NCBI RefSeq assembly: GCF_900095385.1
Contig: NZ_FMID01000028.1
Span: 21,181-85,180 of the forward strand
DNA length: 64,000 bases
Direction of reading: 5' to 3'
Source: Methanoculleus chikugoensis
GTDB lineage: Archaea > Halobacteriota > Methanomicrobia > Methanomicrobiales > Methanoculleaceae
Below, piece by piece: positions 51,024 through 60,018 of the stretch. The notes under the pieces were generated by a model that saw nothing but the letters and a program-made list of their open reading frames with translations, had not been told where the DNA came from and searched no databases. Position numbers and translations under genes: made by a program. How positions within the stretch are numbered: position 1 is the first letter of the stretch; the number at the start of each line of letters is the position of its first letter.

Positions 51024-52031
51024 ATGAAGAAGGTTGCCATCAACGGGTTCGGGCGAATCGGGCGGAAGGTTCTCTACAACTACCTGACCGATCCGCCGGA
51101 GAAGATCGAGATCGTCGCGGTGAACGATCCAAACCCGACGGAAGAACTCGCCTACCTGATGAAGTACGACTCGGTCCACGGACGGGCGCCCTTCCCGGTC
51201 GAGGCCGGCCCGGACCATATCCGGTTTGGGCCGAAGGAGGTGCGGGTGCTGCACGAGAGGGACCCGACCCGCCTCCCGTGGAAGGACCTCGGTGTGGATA
51301 TGGTGCTCGAGTGCACAGGGCACTTCACGGAGCGGGCGGGCGCCGCGAAGCACCTGGACGCCGGGGCATCACGGGTAGTCATCAGCGCACCCTCGTCCGA
51401 CGCGGACCTGACGGTCGTGCTCGGCGTCAACGAGGGGTCGTACGACCCCGCAAAGCACACCGTCGTCTCGAACGCCTCCTGCACCACCAACGCGCTTGCG
51501 CCAGCGGCGAAGGTGCTCAACGACTCGTTCGGCGTCGAACGGCTGATGGCGACGGCGATCCATGCCTACACCGCCACCCAGGCGCTGGTCGACCGGGCAA
51601 CAAAGAAACCGCGCCGGGGGCGTGCCGCAGCCGTCTCGCTGATCCCGACGACGACCGGGGCCGCCGTCGCCACCACCCGGGTTCTCCCCGAACTCACCGG
51701 GAAGATGGACGCGATAGCTATCCGGGCCCCGATCCCCGACGGGTCGGTCCTCGATATTGTTGCGGACCTCTCGCGGGAGACGTCGGCGGACCAGGTGAAC
51801 GCCGCGATGAAGACGGCGGCGGAAGGAAGGATGAAGGGATACCTCGCATATACCGAGGACCCGCTCGTATCGGCCGACATCGTCGGCGACCCGCATTCCG
51901 GGGTTGTCGACGGTCTCTCCACGAGCGTCGCCGGCGGGCGGATGGCCCGGGTCCTGGTCTGGTACGACAATGAATTTGCGTATGCAAAGCGGATGGTCGA
52001 TATCGCCTCTTACATGGCCTCCCGGGAGTGA
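51024..52031 (+). CDS. gap: Type I glyceraldehyde-3-phosphate dehydrogenase
   Basis: 335 residues. Rossmann start 'KVAINGFGRIGRKVLYNY', nucleotide loop 'AVNDPNPTEELAYLMKYDSVHG', catalytic Cys153 in 'SNASCTTNALAP', C-terminal 'WYDNEFAYAKRMVD'. This is the bacterial/eukaryal class I enzyme, not the archaeal class II GAPDH usual in methanogens, so it was probably acquired. It interconverts glyceraldehyde-3-phosphate and 1,3-bisphosphoglycerate with NAD(P). The Asp after 'VN' favours NAD. It is 9 bases upstream of the next gene. Confidence 0.94.
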   Translation: MKKVAINGFGRIGRKVLYNYLTDPPEKIEIVAVNDPNPTEELAYLMKYDSVHGRAPFPVEAGPDHIRFGPKEVRVLHERDPTRLPWKDLGVDMVLECTGHFTERAGAAKHLDAGASRVVISAPSSDADLTVVLGVNEGSYDPAKHTVVSNASCTTNALAPAAKVLNDSFGVERLMATAIHAYTATQALVDRATKKPRRGRAAAVSLIPTTTGAAVATTRVLPELTGKMDAIAIRAPIPDGSVLDIVADLSRETSADQVNAAMKTAAEGRMKGYLAYTEDPLVSADIVGDPHSGVVDGLSTSVAGGRMARVLVWYDNEFAYAKRMVDIASYMASRE

Positions 52032-52040
52032 AGGAGAACT

Positions 52041-53099
52041 ATGACGAAACTGGTCTTCTTCGGCCTTGATGAGCACGAGCAGGATGTGATCCGGAGGGCG
52101 TTCGCCGGCGAAGGCGACTACGACGTCTCCCTCCATGCCGAACCCCTCACCATCGAGAACGTCTCGCTTGCCCATGGCGCCGAGGGCATCGGGGTCTTCG
52201 TTATGTCCCGCGTCACCCGGGAAGTCATCGACCGGCTGCCCGGCCTCAAGATGATCGCCGCCATGTCCACAGGGTTCGACCACATCGACTTCGTCGCCTG
52301 CCGGGAGCGGAACATCGCCGTCTCTAACGTGCCGCACTATGGTGAGTCCACGGTGGCGGAGTTCGCGTTCGGGCTCATCCTGGCCCTCGCCCGGCGGTTC
52401 AGGCCGGCGTTTGAGCGAACCGACCGGGGCGACTTCTCGCGGGCCGGACTGCAGGGCATCGACCTCGCCGGTAAGACCCTCGGCCTGGTCGGGACCGGGC
52501 GCATCGGGTCGCACCTCGCCCGTATCGCCCACGCGGCGGGGATGAACGTGATCGCTTACGACCTGAGGCCGAATCCGGCCCTCACAGAGGACTACGGCGT
52601 CCGCTACATGGACCTCGACGAACTCCTGCGGGAAGCGGATGTCATCAGCCTGCACGTCCCCTACACGAAGGCGACGCACCACCTGATCGATGCAGAACGG
52701 CTGCGGCTGGTCAAAGATACCGTGCTCCTCATCAACACCTCCCGGGGCGGCGTGGTGGATACGGGAGCGGTCGCGGACGCTCTACGCGAAGGCCGCCTCG
52801 GGGGAGTCGCGTTCGACACCTTCGAGGGGGAGCAGGTCTGGATCGAGGAGGAGTTTGCCGGGGCCGGCGAGGCGTCGGAGGACGAGCTCCGGGATGCGCT
52901 CGAGAGTTTCGGCCTGCTGCACTCCGATAAGGCGATCCTCACGCCCCATAACGCCTTCAACACGCGGGGTGCGGTCGACCGGATCCTCGATGCAAGCATC
53001 GAGAATATCTGGGCGTTCTTTGCCGGAAACCCGCAGAACGTCGTCGCCGGGACCTACCGGGTGCCGGCAGCGCCGCAGGCCGGGGGTGGGCGGACATGA
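52041..53099 (+). CDS. D-isomer-specific 2-hydroxyacid dehydrogenase
   Basis: 352 residues. NAD-binding motif 'LGLVGTGRIGSHLARIAHAAGMNVIAYDLRP' (about 142-172). Catalytic Arg is in 'LINTSRGGVVDTGAVADAL', Glu in 'GVAFDTFEGEQ' and His in 'AILTPHNAFNT'. It resembles D-lactate dehydrogenases and their relatives; glyoxylate, hydroxypyruvate or phosphoglycerate as substrate cannot be excluded. Its position between gap and ppsA suggests pyruvate-lactate redox balancing. The stop overlaps the ppsA start by 4 bases (ATGA). Confidence 0.88.
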   Translation: MTKLVFFGLDEHEQDVIRRAFAGEGDYDVSLHAEPLTIENVSLAHGAEGIGVFVMSRVTREVIDRLPGLKMIAAMSTGFDHIDFVACRERNIAVSNVPHYGESTVAEFAFGLILALARRFRPAFERTDRGDFSRAGLQGIDLAGKTLGLVGTGRIGSHLARIAHAAGMNVIAYDLRPNPALTEDYGVRYMDLDELLREADVISLHVPYTKATHHLIDAERLRLVKDTVLLINTSRGGVVDTGAVADALREGRLGGVAFDTFEGEQVWIEEEFAGAGEASEDELRDALESFGLLHSDKAILTPHNAFNTRGAVDRILDASIENIWAFFAGNPQNVVAGTYRVPAAPQAGGGRT

Positions 53100-55534
53100 A
53101 GCAGGATGCGGCCTACATCCGCTGGTTTGCCGATATTAGAAACGAAGACGTCGGCCTGGTCGGCGGGAAGAACGCATCGCTCGGCGAGATGTATAGCGAA
53201 CTGACCCCGAAGGGCGTGAAGATCCCCGACGGATTCGCCGTGACCGCCGAAGGCTACCGGCACGTCCTTACATCCGCAGGGATCCTCGACGACCTCAAAG
53301 AGGCACTTGCCGGGCTCGACCGTAGCGACGTCACCGACATCGCAAAGCGGGGAAGGCGGGCCCGCGGTCTCATCCTTTCGGCCGGGATCCCCGACGACCT
53401 CTGGGGCGAGATCCGGACCGCCTACGATATGCTCTGCGACGAGTACGGGCCCGATGCCGACGTCGCCGTCCGGTCGAGCGCCACCGCCGAAGACCTCCCG
53501 ACGGTCTCGTTCGCGGGGCAGCAGGAGACTTACCTGAACGTCCGGGGCTACCAGGCCCTGCGGGAAGCCTACACCCGGTGTCTTGCCTCCCTCTTCACCG
53601 ACCGGGCGATCGCCTACCGGGTGGATAACGGCTTCGACCACTTCAAGGTCGCCCTCTCGGTCGGGGTGATGAAGATGGTTCGCTCCGACCTGGCCTCGAG
53701 CGGGGTCATCTTCACGCTCGACACAGACACGGGCTTTCGGGACGTCGTCCTTGTCACCGGCTCCTACGGCCTCGGCGAGATGGTCGTCCAGGGCGCCGTC
53801 AACCCCGACGAGTTCTACGTCTTCAAGCCGACCTTCCGGAAGGGCTACCGGGCGATCGTCAGGAAGAACCTCGGCGAGAAGAGAGTGAAACTGATCTACG
53901 GCCACGGGGGGACGAAGGAGGTCACCCGGAGGGTCGATGTCCCCCAGATCGACCGGATGAGGTTCTGCATCCCCGACGACGATATCCTGACGCTTGCGGG
54001 ATACGCGCTCACGATCGAGGACCACTACTCGACGAAGGCCGGAAGACCGGTGCCGATGGATATCGAGTGGGCAAAGGACGGCGAGACCGGGGAACTCTTC
54101 GTCGTCCAGGCCCGGCCCGAGACGGTGCAGTCGCAGAAGGCGGGAGACGTCCTTGAGACCTACCGCCTCGACGAGCGCGGGACGGTGCTCGCCGCCGGAA
54201 AGAGCATCGGCGATAAGATCGCCGCCGGGAAGGCCCGGATCGTCACCGACGTCGGCCGCCTCCCTGAGTTCAGGCCGGGGGAGGTCCTGGTCTCTGATAC
54301 CACGACCCCCGACTGGGAGCCCGTGATGAAGACGGCCGCCGCCATCGTGACGAACCGGGGCGGTCGGACATCCCACGCCGCGATCGTCAGCCGGGAACTC
54401 GGCATCCCCGCGGTCGTCGGGACGGGCGACGCGACCGAGAAGGTTCCGACAGGCCGCGAGGTGACGGTCAGCTGTGCCGAGGGGGAGGAGGGGTTCATCT
54501 ACGATCGGGCCCTCCCGTTCCACGTCGAGAAGACCCGGCTCTCGGACCTGCGGCGGCCGAAGACCGAGGTGATGATGAACCTCGGGAACCCCGATATGGC
54601 CTTTGGGCTCGCAATGCTCCCGAACGACGGCATCGGACTCGCCCGGATGGAGTTCATCATCAGCAGTTACATCAAAGTCCACCCGATGGCGCTCGTCCAC
54701 CCCGACCGGGTCACGGACGATTCCGTCCGGCAATCGATCGCGGACCTTACCTACGGCTACCCGGACGGGGAGGAGTACTTCGTCGAGAGGCTCGCGGAGG
54801 GCGTCGGGACGATCGCCGCGGCGTTCTACCCGAACCCGGTGGTCGTCCGGACGAGCGACTTCAAGACGAACGAGTACGCGAGCCTTCTCGGCGGTGCTTA
54901 CTTCGAGCCTGCGGAGGCAAACCCGATGCTCGGGTTCCGCGGCGCTTCCCGCTACTACGACGAGCGCTACCGGGATGGGTTCGCGCTCGAATGCCGGGCG
55001 CTGAAGCGGGTGAGAGAAGAGATGGGCCTGACGAACCTGGTCGTCATGATCCCCTTCTGCCGCCGGGCGGAGGAGGCAAAGCGGGTCATCGAGGAACTCG
55101 AAAAGAACGATCTGCGCCGGGGCGAGAACGGTCTCCAGGTCTACCAGATGTGCGAGGTTCCGAGCAACGTCGTCGAACTCGATGCGTTCAGCGAGTACTT
55201 CGACGGGTTCTCGGTCGGCTCAAACGACCTGACCCAGCTCGTCCTCGGCATCGACCGCGACTCGGCGGTCGTGGGCGGGGCCTTCGACGAGCGCGACCCG
55301 GCCGTCAAGTGGATGGTCGCGATGGCCGTCGAGGGGTGCCGGCGGAACCATCGGCACAGCGGGCTCTGCGGCGAGGCGCCGAGCACCTACCCGGAGTTCG
55401 CCGACTTCCTGGTAGAGCAGGGGATCGACTCGATATCGGTCGAGCCCGATGCGCTCCTGGCGATCACCCTCCGGGTGGCCGAGGTCGAGGAACGCCTTCG
55501 GGGCGCGAAGAAGGCGGCCCCGGTGCCCCGGTGA
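53096..55534 (+). CDS. ppsA: Phosphoenolpyruvate synthase
   Basis: 812 residues, typical size. The N-terminal ATP-grasp domain has 'GGKNASLGEMYSEL' and 'VAVRSSATAEDLPTVSFAGQQETYLNV'. The swivelling phospho-His domain has 'GGRTSHAAIVSRELGIPAVVGTG' (His427). The C-terminal PEP-binding barrel has 'LCGEAPSTYPEFADFL' (Cys758). It converts pyruvate and ATP to PEP, AMP and phosphate, the entry to gluconeogenesis from acetyl-CoA-derived pyruvate in methanogens. Translationally coupled to the preceding dehydrogenase; its 3' end faces the ATPase gene with 9 bases between. Confidence 0.95.
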   Translation: MKQDAAYIRWFADIRNEDVGLVGGKNASLGEMYSELTPKGVKIPDGFAVTAEGYRHVLTSAGILDDLKEALAGLDRSDVTDIAKRGRRARGLILSAGIPDDLWGEIRTAYDMLCDEYGPDADVAVRSSATAEDLPTVSFAGQQETYLNVRGYQALREAYTRCLASLFTDRAIAYRVDNGFDHFKVALSVGVMKMVRSDLASSGVIFTLDTDTGFRDVVLVTGSYGLGEMVVQGAVNPDEFYVFKPTFRKGYRAIVRKNLGEKRVKLIYGHGGTKEVTRRVDVPQIDRMRFCIPDDDILTLAGYALTIEDHYSTKAGRPVPMDIEWAKDGETGELFVVQARPETVQSQKAGDVLETYRLDERGTVLAAGKSIGDKIAAGKARIVTDVGRLPEFRPGEVLVSDTTTPDWEPVMKTAAAIVTNRGGRTSHAAIVSRELGIPAVVGTGDATEKVPTGREVTVSCAEGEEGFIYDRALPFHVEKTRLSDLRRPKTEVMMNLGNPDMAFGLAMLPNDGIGLARMEFIISSYIKVHPMALVHPDRVTDDSVRQSIADLTYGYPDGEEYFVERLAEGVGTIAAAFYPNPVVVRTSDFKTNEYASLLGGAYFEPAEANPMLGFRGASRYYDERYRDGFALECRALKRVREEMGLTNLVVMIPFCRRAEEAKRVIEELEKNDLRRGENGLQVYQMCEVPSNVVELDAFSEYFDGFSVGSNDLTQLVLGIDRDSAVVGGAFDERDPAVKWMVAMAVEGCRRNHRHSGLCGEAPSTYPEFADFLVEQGIDSISVEPDALLAITLRVAEVEERLRGAKKAAPVPR

Positions 55535-55543
55535 GGGATTCCC

Positions 55544-56191
55544 TCACCGGACAAACGGTATGCTGCCGCGGTCGATGAGGCGGTAGGCGTAGACCTTCAC
55601 CGGGTCCGTGATCACGAGCGCCCAGACGAGCGCGTAGACCCAGACGAAGATCGCAAGCGGCCAGCCGATGGGCGCTATAAATATTCCGTAGACGGTGATC
55701 AGGGTCGCGACGGTCTGTGTGGCGATCACCGCCCCGAGCAGGGCCGGGGCGGGCCGGACGGACCAGAACGGCCCCCGGGTGCGGGCGACGAAGACGGTGA
55801 GATGGCCGGCGACCGCGAGTTTGAGGAAGATGAGCGACCGGATGATGTCCAGGGGGAGGCCGAGCGGCCCCTGTGCGATGGCGAGCAGGATAAACGAGGA
55901 TACGACGCCCACGAACCCGATGGTCGTCGCGAGCGTGAGGATCTCGCGCATCTTCCACCGTTCAGGGGACCGGGAGTAGAGGACGTTGTCCCAGGCGATG
56001 GTCATGATGGGGATGTCGTTTAAGAGGGCGAGGAGGACGATCATCAGGGCGGTTATCGGGAAGAACCCGAAGAGCAGGATCGAGAGGGTGATGAAGAAGA
56101 GGACGCGGATGGTCTCGGCGATCCGGTAGGTAACGTAGTGGCTCATGCGCTGAAAGATCATCCGGCTCTCTTTGATCGCGTCGATGATCAC
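55544..56191 (-). CDS. P-type H+-ATPase, C-terminal membrane part (separated by frameshift)
   Basis: 215 residues, beginning at a GTG (MIIDAIKESRMIFQRMSHYVTYRIAETIRVLFF) with about six membrane helices. This is the normal continuation of plasma-membrane H+-ATPases after 'IVLTxPGLS'. It carries transmembrane segments 5-10, including 'ALLNDIPIMTIAWDNV'. The start codon overlaps the TGA of the preceding fragment (GTGA), so it could be translated by coupling or the gene could be dead. Confidence 0.75.
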   Translation of the reverse strand: MIIDAIKESRMIFQRMSHYVTYRIAETIRVLFFITLSILLFGFFPITALMIVLLALLNDIPIMTIAWDNVLYSRSPERWKMREILTLATTIGFVGVVSSFILLAIAQGPLGLPLDIIRSLIFLKLAVAGHLTVFVARTRGPFWSVRPAPALLGAVIATQTVATLITVYGIFIAPIGWPLAIFVWVYALVWALVITDPVKVYAYRLIDRGSIPFVR

Positions 56192-57990
56192 CGAGAGCCC
56201 GGTTTTGTAAGGACGATCGCGGCCGCCGACTTTGCGGCGTCCGTGGCCCCGGCTACCGCGATCCCGACATCAGCCTTCTTCAGGGCGGGGGCGTCGTTCA
56301 CGCCGTCGCCGGTCATGCCGACGATGTGCCCCCGGGACTGGAGGAGAGAGACGATCCGGTATTTGTGCTCGGGGAAGACCTCGGCAAACCCGGCCGCCTT
56401 CTCGACGATCTCCGCGGCTCTCGGGTCGCTCTCCTTTACGAAGGCATCAGCGGTGGCGATCTCGGTCCTGAGGTTCACCTCCCGCGCGACCTCCCGTGCG
56501 ATCGCGGTGTGGTCTCCGGTGACCATCTTGACGTCGAGCCCCATATCCGCCGCCGTCTTGATGGTTGCCGCGGAGTCGTCGCGGGGCGGGTCGTGGAGGC
56601 CGAGGACGCCGGCGTAGGCCCAGGCACCGGGGGTATCGCTCCTTGCGACGCCGAGCATCCGGTAGCCTTTCTTTGCGAAGGCCCCGGAGAGGCGGTCGAC
56701 CGCTTCTGCGAGGTTCTCCCCCCCGCCGGCGAGGGCGAGGATCACCTGCGGCGCGCCCTTTGCGACCCGGAATTCCCGGCCGTCGGCGCTCCGGACTGTG
56801 GCCTCGGTGTGTTTCACCACAGGGTCGAAGGGCTTGAAGCCGGTGACGGTGAAGGAACGGAGCGGTTCTTTGAGAGCCTGCCCCTCCTTTGACTCGATGA
56901 TCGCGACGTCGATGGGGTCCCGGTCCTCTTCCCGGGATGCGAGGAGGGCGGCGAACAGAACATCGCCCTTCTCAAACCCCCCGAACGGGACGACCTCGGC
57001 GAGGGTGAGCCGGTTCTCGGTGATCGTCCCGGTCTTGTCGGTGCAGAGGACGTCCACACCGGCCATCTCCTCGATGGCGACAAGTCTGCTGACGATGGCC
57101 TCCTTCCGGGCAAGCGCCGTCGCCCCCACGGCCATGGTGATCGAGAGGACGGCCGGCATCGCCGCGGGAATGGCCGCCACGATCAGGACAAGAGCGAACT
57201 GGAGGGTTTCAAGGATGCTCTCATGCCTGACCAGCGAGACGATGAAGACTATGGTGACGAGGGCGATCGCAAGCACGATCAGGTAGTCGCCGATCCTGAC
57301 GACGGCCTTCTGGAAGTGGCTGACCGTCTCTGCCTCCCCGGCGAGCCGGGCGGTCCTGCCAAAGAAGGTCGCATCACCCGTTGCCGCCACGAGCGCGGTC
57401 ATCTCACCCTGTTTGACGGTGGAGCCGGAGTAGGCTATATCCGATACGTGCTTCTCGACCGGCATCGACTCCCCGGTGAGCGCGGACTCGTCGGCCGAGA
57501 GAAAGTCCCCCTCGACGAGTTTGATATCGGCGGGCACGATGTCCCCGTTCCTGACCCGAACGATATCGCCGGGGACGAGGTCCCGTGCGGCGACCTCCTG
57601 CCACCGGCCGTCGCGGAGCACCCGCGCCTCGAGCGCGAGCCTCTTTTTCAGCATGGCAATAGCGTTGCCGGCCTGGCGCTCCTGCCAGAAGCCGACGATC
57701 GCGTTCGTGAGGAGGAGAACGAGGATGATCGCGAAGTCCTCCCAGCGCCCGATGACGGCCGAGATGACGAGCGCCGCCTCGATCATCCACGCTATGGGAC
57801 CCCAGAAGTAGCGCAGAAACTTTTTGACCGCGTTCTCCTCCTTCTCCGGGAGCTCGTTGTAGCCGAACCTCTGGATACGGTCGTTCGCCTCGGATTGGGC
57901 GAGACCGTCCCGCCGGGAGGAGAGAACCCGGCAGAGGTCGTCGACGGCCATGCCCCGGGCCTCGTCGGTGCCGATCACCTGACGCTCCAT
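56188..57990 (-). CDS. P-type H+-ATPase, N-terminal and catalytic part (frame broken at the end)
   Basis: 600 residues. N-terminal cation-ATPase region, membrane helices 1-4 ('YFWGPIAWMIEAALVISAVIGRW', 'FALVLIVAAIPAAMPAVLSITMAVGATAL'), phosphorylation loop 'DVLCTDKTGTITENRL', 'MVTGDHTAIA', and hinge 'GHIVGMTGDGVNDAPALKKADVGIAV'. It resembles type IIIA H+-ATPases of plants, fungi and some archaea. The frame stops after 'AIVLTKPGSR'. A one-base deletion relative to 'PGLSVIIDAIKES' explains the break. If rejoined, the protein would be about 810 residues, the usual size. Confidence 0.85.
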   Translation of the reverse strand: MERQVIGTDEARGMAVDDLCRVLSSRRDGLAQSEANDRIQRFGYNELPEKEENAVKKFLRYFWGPIAWMIEAALVISAVIGRWEDFAIILVLLLTNAIVGFWQERQAGNAIAMLKKRLALEARVLRDGRWQEVAARDLVPGDIVRVRNGDIVPADIKLVEGDFLSADESALTGESMPVEKHVSDIAYSGSTVKQGEMTALVAATGDATFFGRTARLAGEAETVSHFQKAVVRIGDYLIVLAIALVTIVFIVSLVRHESILETLQFALVLIVAAIPAAMPAVLSITMAVGATALARKEAIVSRLVAIEEMAGVDVLCTDKTGTITENRLTLAEVVPFGGFEKGDVLFAALLASREEDRDPIDVAIIESKEGQALKEPLRSFTVTGFKPFDPVVKHTEATVRSADGREFRVAKGAPQVILALAGGGENLAEAVDRLSGAFAKKGYRMLGVARSDTPGAWAYAGVLGLHDPPRDDSAATIKTAADMGLDVKMVTGDHTAIAREVAREVNLRTEIATADAFVKESDPRAAEIVEKAAGFAEVFPEHKYRIVSLLQSRGHIVGMTGDGVNDAPALKKADVGIAVAGATDAAKSAAAIVLTKPGSR

Positions 57991-58018
57991 GGCTCTTCCG
58001 CCCGCCCCTCTCTACCGG

Positions 58019-58029
58019 ATTGTATATAG
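58019..58029 (+). promoter_or_regulatory. TATA box for the glucan phosphorylase gene
   Basis: ATTGTATATAGG lies about 30-40 bases before the ATG at 58060, which makes that ATG (not the one at about 58030) the probable start, with a short leader. It lies in the spacer to the divergent ATPase gene. Confidence 0.55.
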
Positions 58030-58059
58030 GTGCCGCTGTCCGGGCACAGGCAGGTTCAT

Positions 58060-59856
58060 ATGGAGCAGAGGAAATGCAGGGCCATGGCGGCGAGGGACCC
58101 TGTCTGCGGGATGCCGGTGGACCCGGCAACGGCAACGTATTCAGTGGATATTCGGGGCGGGACCTACTACTTCTCGAACAAACTCTGCAGGGATACGTTC
58201 GTCGAGGGGGCGAAGATCGCCTACTTCTCGATGGAGATCGGTCTCGAGAGCGATATACCGACCTACAGCGGCGGTCTTGGGGTGCTTGCCGGGGACGTCA
58301 TCCGTTCGAGCGCCGACCTCCTCATCCCGATGGTCGCGGTGACGCTCGTCAACCGGAAAGGCTACGTGCGGCAGCGGCTGACCCCGGAGGGCGACCAGGT
58401 CGACCTTCCGGACGAGTGGGAGCCGCGGGGGCACATGCGGGAACTCCCCGAGCGGGTGACGGTGCGGATCGGGGATGCGAATGTCGCGATCAGGGCCTGG
58501 ATCTACGACTACTGGAGCCCTGTTGGCGGCCTCGTGCCGGTCTTCTTCCTCGATACCGACCTCCCGGAGAATACGCCGGATGACCGGGGGATAACCGATT
58601 GCCTCTACGGCGGCGATCAGGAGTGCCGGTTCAAACAGGCGATCGTGCTCGGGATCGGCGGGGCCCGGATGCTCGCGGCACAGGAGATCAGGGTCGGCAA
58701 GTACCATATCAACGAGAGCCACTCGAGCCTCCTCACCCTCGAGCTCCTCAGGCGCCCGGGTATGGACGAAGAGAAGGTGCAGACACACTGCATCTTCACC
58801 ACCCATACACCGGTGGCGACGGCGTTCGAGACGTTCCCCCGGGATACGGTAATTCGCCTGCTCAGCGCCGAGATCACGCCGACCCTGCTCGACGAGTACA
58901 TCGGCGAAGACGGGCTTGCGCTCGCGACCCTCGCGTTCCGCCTGAGCAGGTACGTCAACGGCGTGACGACGGCGCACATGAACTTCTCGCAACGGCTCTT
59001 TCCGGCCTTTCACATCCGTGCGGTGACGAACGGCGTTCACCCGCACACGTGGACGTCGGGACCGTTCCGGGATCTCTATGATCGGTACATCACCGGCTGG
59101 GCGCAGGAGCCTGAGTTGCTCGTCAGGGTCGACGAGATCCCGCACGAGGATATCCGACACGCCCACCGGCAGGCGAAACAGGCCCTGGTGGACTACGTCA
59201 GGGAGAAGAACGGGGTCGACCTGGATCCTCATGCCCTCACGATCGGGTTTGCCCGGCGGGCGACCGCCTACAAGCGGGCAGCCCTGCTCTTCTCGGACCT
59301 CGACAAACTGCGGGAGGCCGGCAGGCGGGGGGCGATCCAGCTCGTCTTCGCCGGGAAGGCCCATCCGGCGGATGCGGCTGGCAGGCAGGAGATCCGCCGG
59401 ATCCACGATGCCATGCGCGACCTCGAGGGCGAGGTGACGGGCGTCTACCTCGAGAACTACTCGATGGATATTGCGGGTCTGATGACCGCGGGGATGGACG
59501 TCTGGCTGAACACGCCCCTCCCACCCTACGAAGCGAGCGGCACGAGCGGCATGAAGGCCGCCTTGAACGGCGTGGTCAACTTCAGTGTTCTCGACGGGTG
59601 GTGGATCGAGGGCTGGATCGAGGGGACGACGGGGTGGGCGATCGGCCCCGGACCCGATGCGCCGGTGAGCGAGGCCGAACGGCGGGCCCGGGAACTCCAG
59701 GACCTTTACAGCAAACTGGAGTACCTGATCATCCCTACCTACTACCACCGGAAGGACGAGTGGGCGACGATCATGCGGAGCTCGATCGCGAAGATAGCCT
59801 ATTACTTCAACACGCACCGGATGATGCGGCGCTACGCGACGGAGGCGTATCTGTAG
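58060..59856 (+). CDS. glgP: YHS domain-alpha-glucan phosphorylase fusion (GT35)
   Basis: 598 residues from the ATG at 58060; the ATG at 58084 is an alternative. Residues about 9-50 form a YHS domain: 'RDPVCGMPVDPATATYSVDIRGGTYYFSNKLCRDTF', with both metal-type Cys. Directly after it starts the AlgP-type phosphorylase: 'KIAYFSMEIGLESDIPTYSGGLGVLAGD', 'HINESHSSLLTLELLRR', 'HCIFTTHTPVATAFETFP', 'GVHPHTWTSG'. The PLP-site sequence is 'EASGTSGMKAALNGVVNFSVLDGWW' (Lys near 500). It releases glucose-1-phosphate from glycogen. YHS domains bind metal in copper or heavy-metal proteins, so the fusion is unusual. It acts together with MalQ. Confidence 0.92.
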   Translation: MEQRKCRAMAARDPVCGMPVDPATATYSVDIRGGTYYFSNKLCRDTFVEGAKIAYFSMEIGLESDIPTYSGGLGVLAGDVIRSSADLLIPMVAVTLVNRKGYVRQRLTPEGDQVDLPDEWEPRGHMRELPERVTVRIGDANVAIRAWIYDYWSPVGGLVPVFFLDTDLPENTPDDRGITDCLYGGDQECRFKQAIVLGIGGARMLAAQEIRVGKYHINESHSSLLTLELLRRPGMDEEKVQTHCIFTTHTPVATAFETFPRDTVIRLLSAEITPTLLDEYIGEDGLALATLAFRLSRYVNGVTTAHMNFSQRLFPAFHIRAVTNGVHPHTWTSGPFRDLYDRYITGWAQEPELLVRVDEIPHEDIRHAHRQAKQALVDYVREKNGVDLDPHALTIGFARRATAYKRAALLFSDLDKLREAGRRGAIQLVFAGKAHPADAAGRQEIRRIHDAMRDLEGEVTGVYLENYSMDIAGLMTAGMDVWLNTPLPPYEASGTSGMKAALNGVVNFSVLDGWWIEGWIEGTTGWAIGPGPDAPVSEAERRARELQDLYSKLEYLIIPTYYHRKDEWATIMRSSIAKIAYYFNTHRMMRRYATEAYL

Positions 59857-59905
59857 AGGGGCCGAAGAACGAGGCGATTCTCCCGGCAATCTCTACCTGA
59901 TCGTG

Positions 59906-59990
59906 TCGTGTAACGCAATCGTTACGGGTTCCTCGTTGCTGTAACAGAACCGTAACATCATCGTCAGTTCCGTAACAAAACTGTAACAAA
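59906..59990 (+). promoter_or_regulatory. Helically phased GTAAC array and TATA box
   Basis: GTAAC occurs at 59910, 59941, 59952, 59972 and 59983, and inverted as GTTAC at 59921. Offsets are 11, 20, 11, 20 and 11 bases, all close to multiples of 10.4, so all copies lie on one face of the helix. ACAAATAAATCCC at about 59986-59998 is a TATA element about 25 bases before the predicted transcription start of the gene at 60019. The array therefore directly abuts a core promoter. Confidence 0.75.
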
Positions 59991-60018
59991 TAAATCCCCG
60001 GCCGCAAAACCTCCCTCC

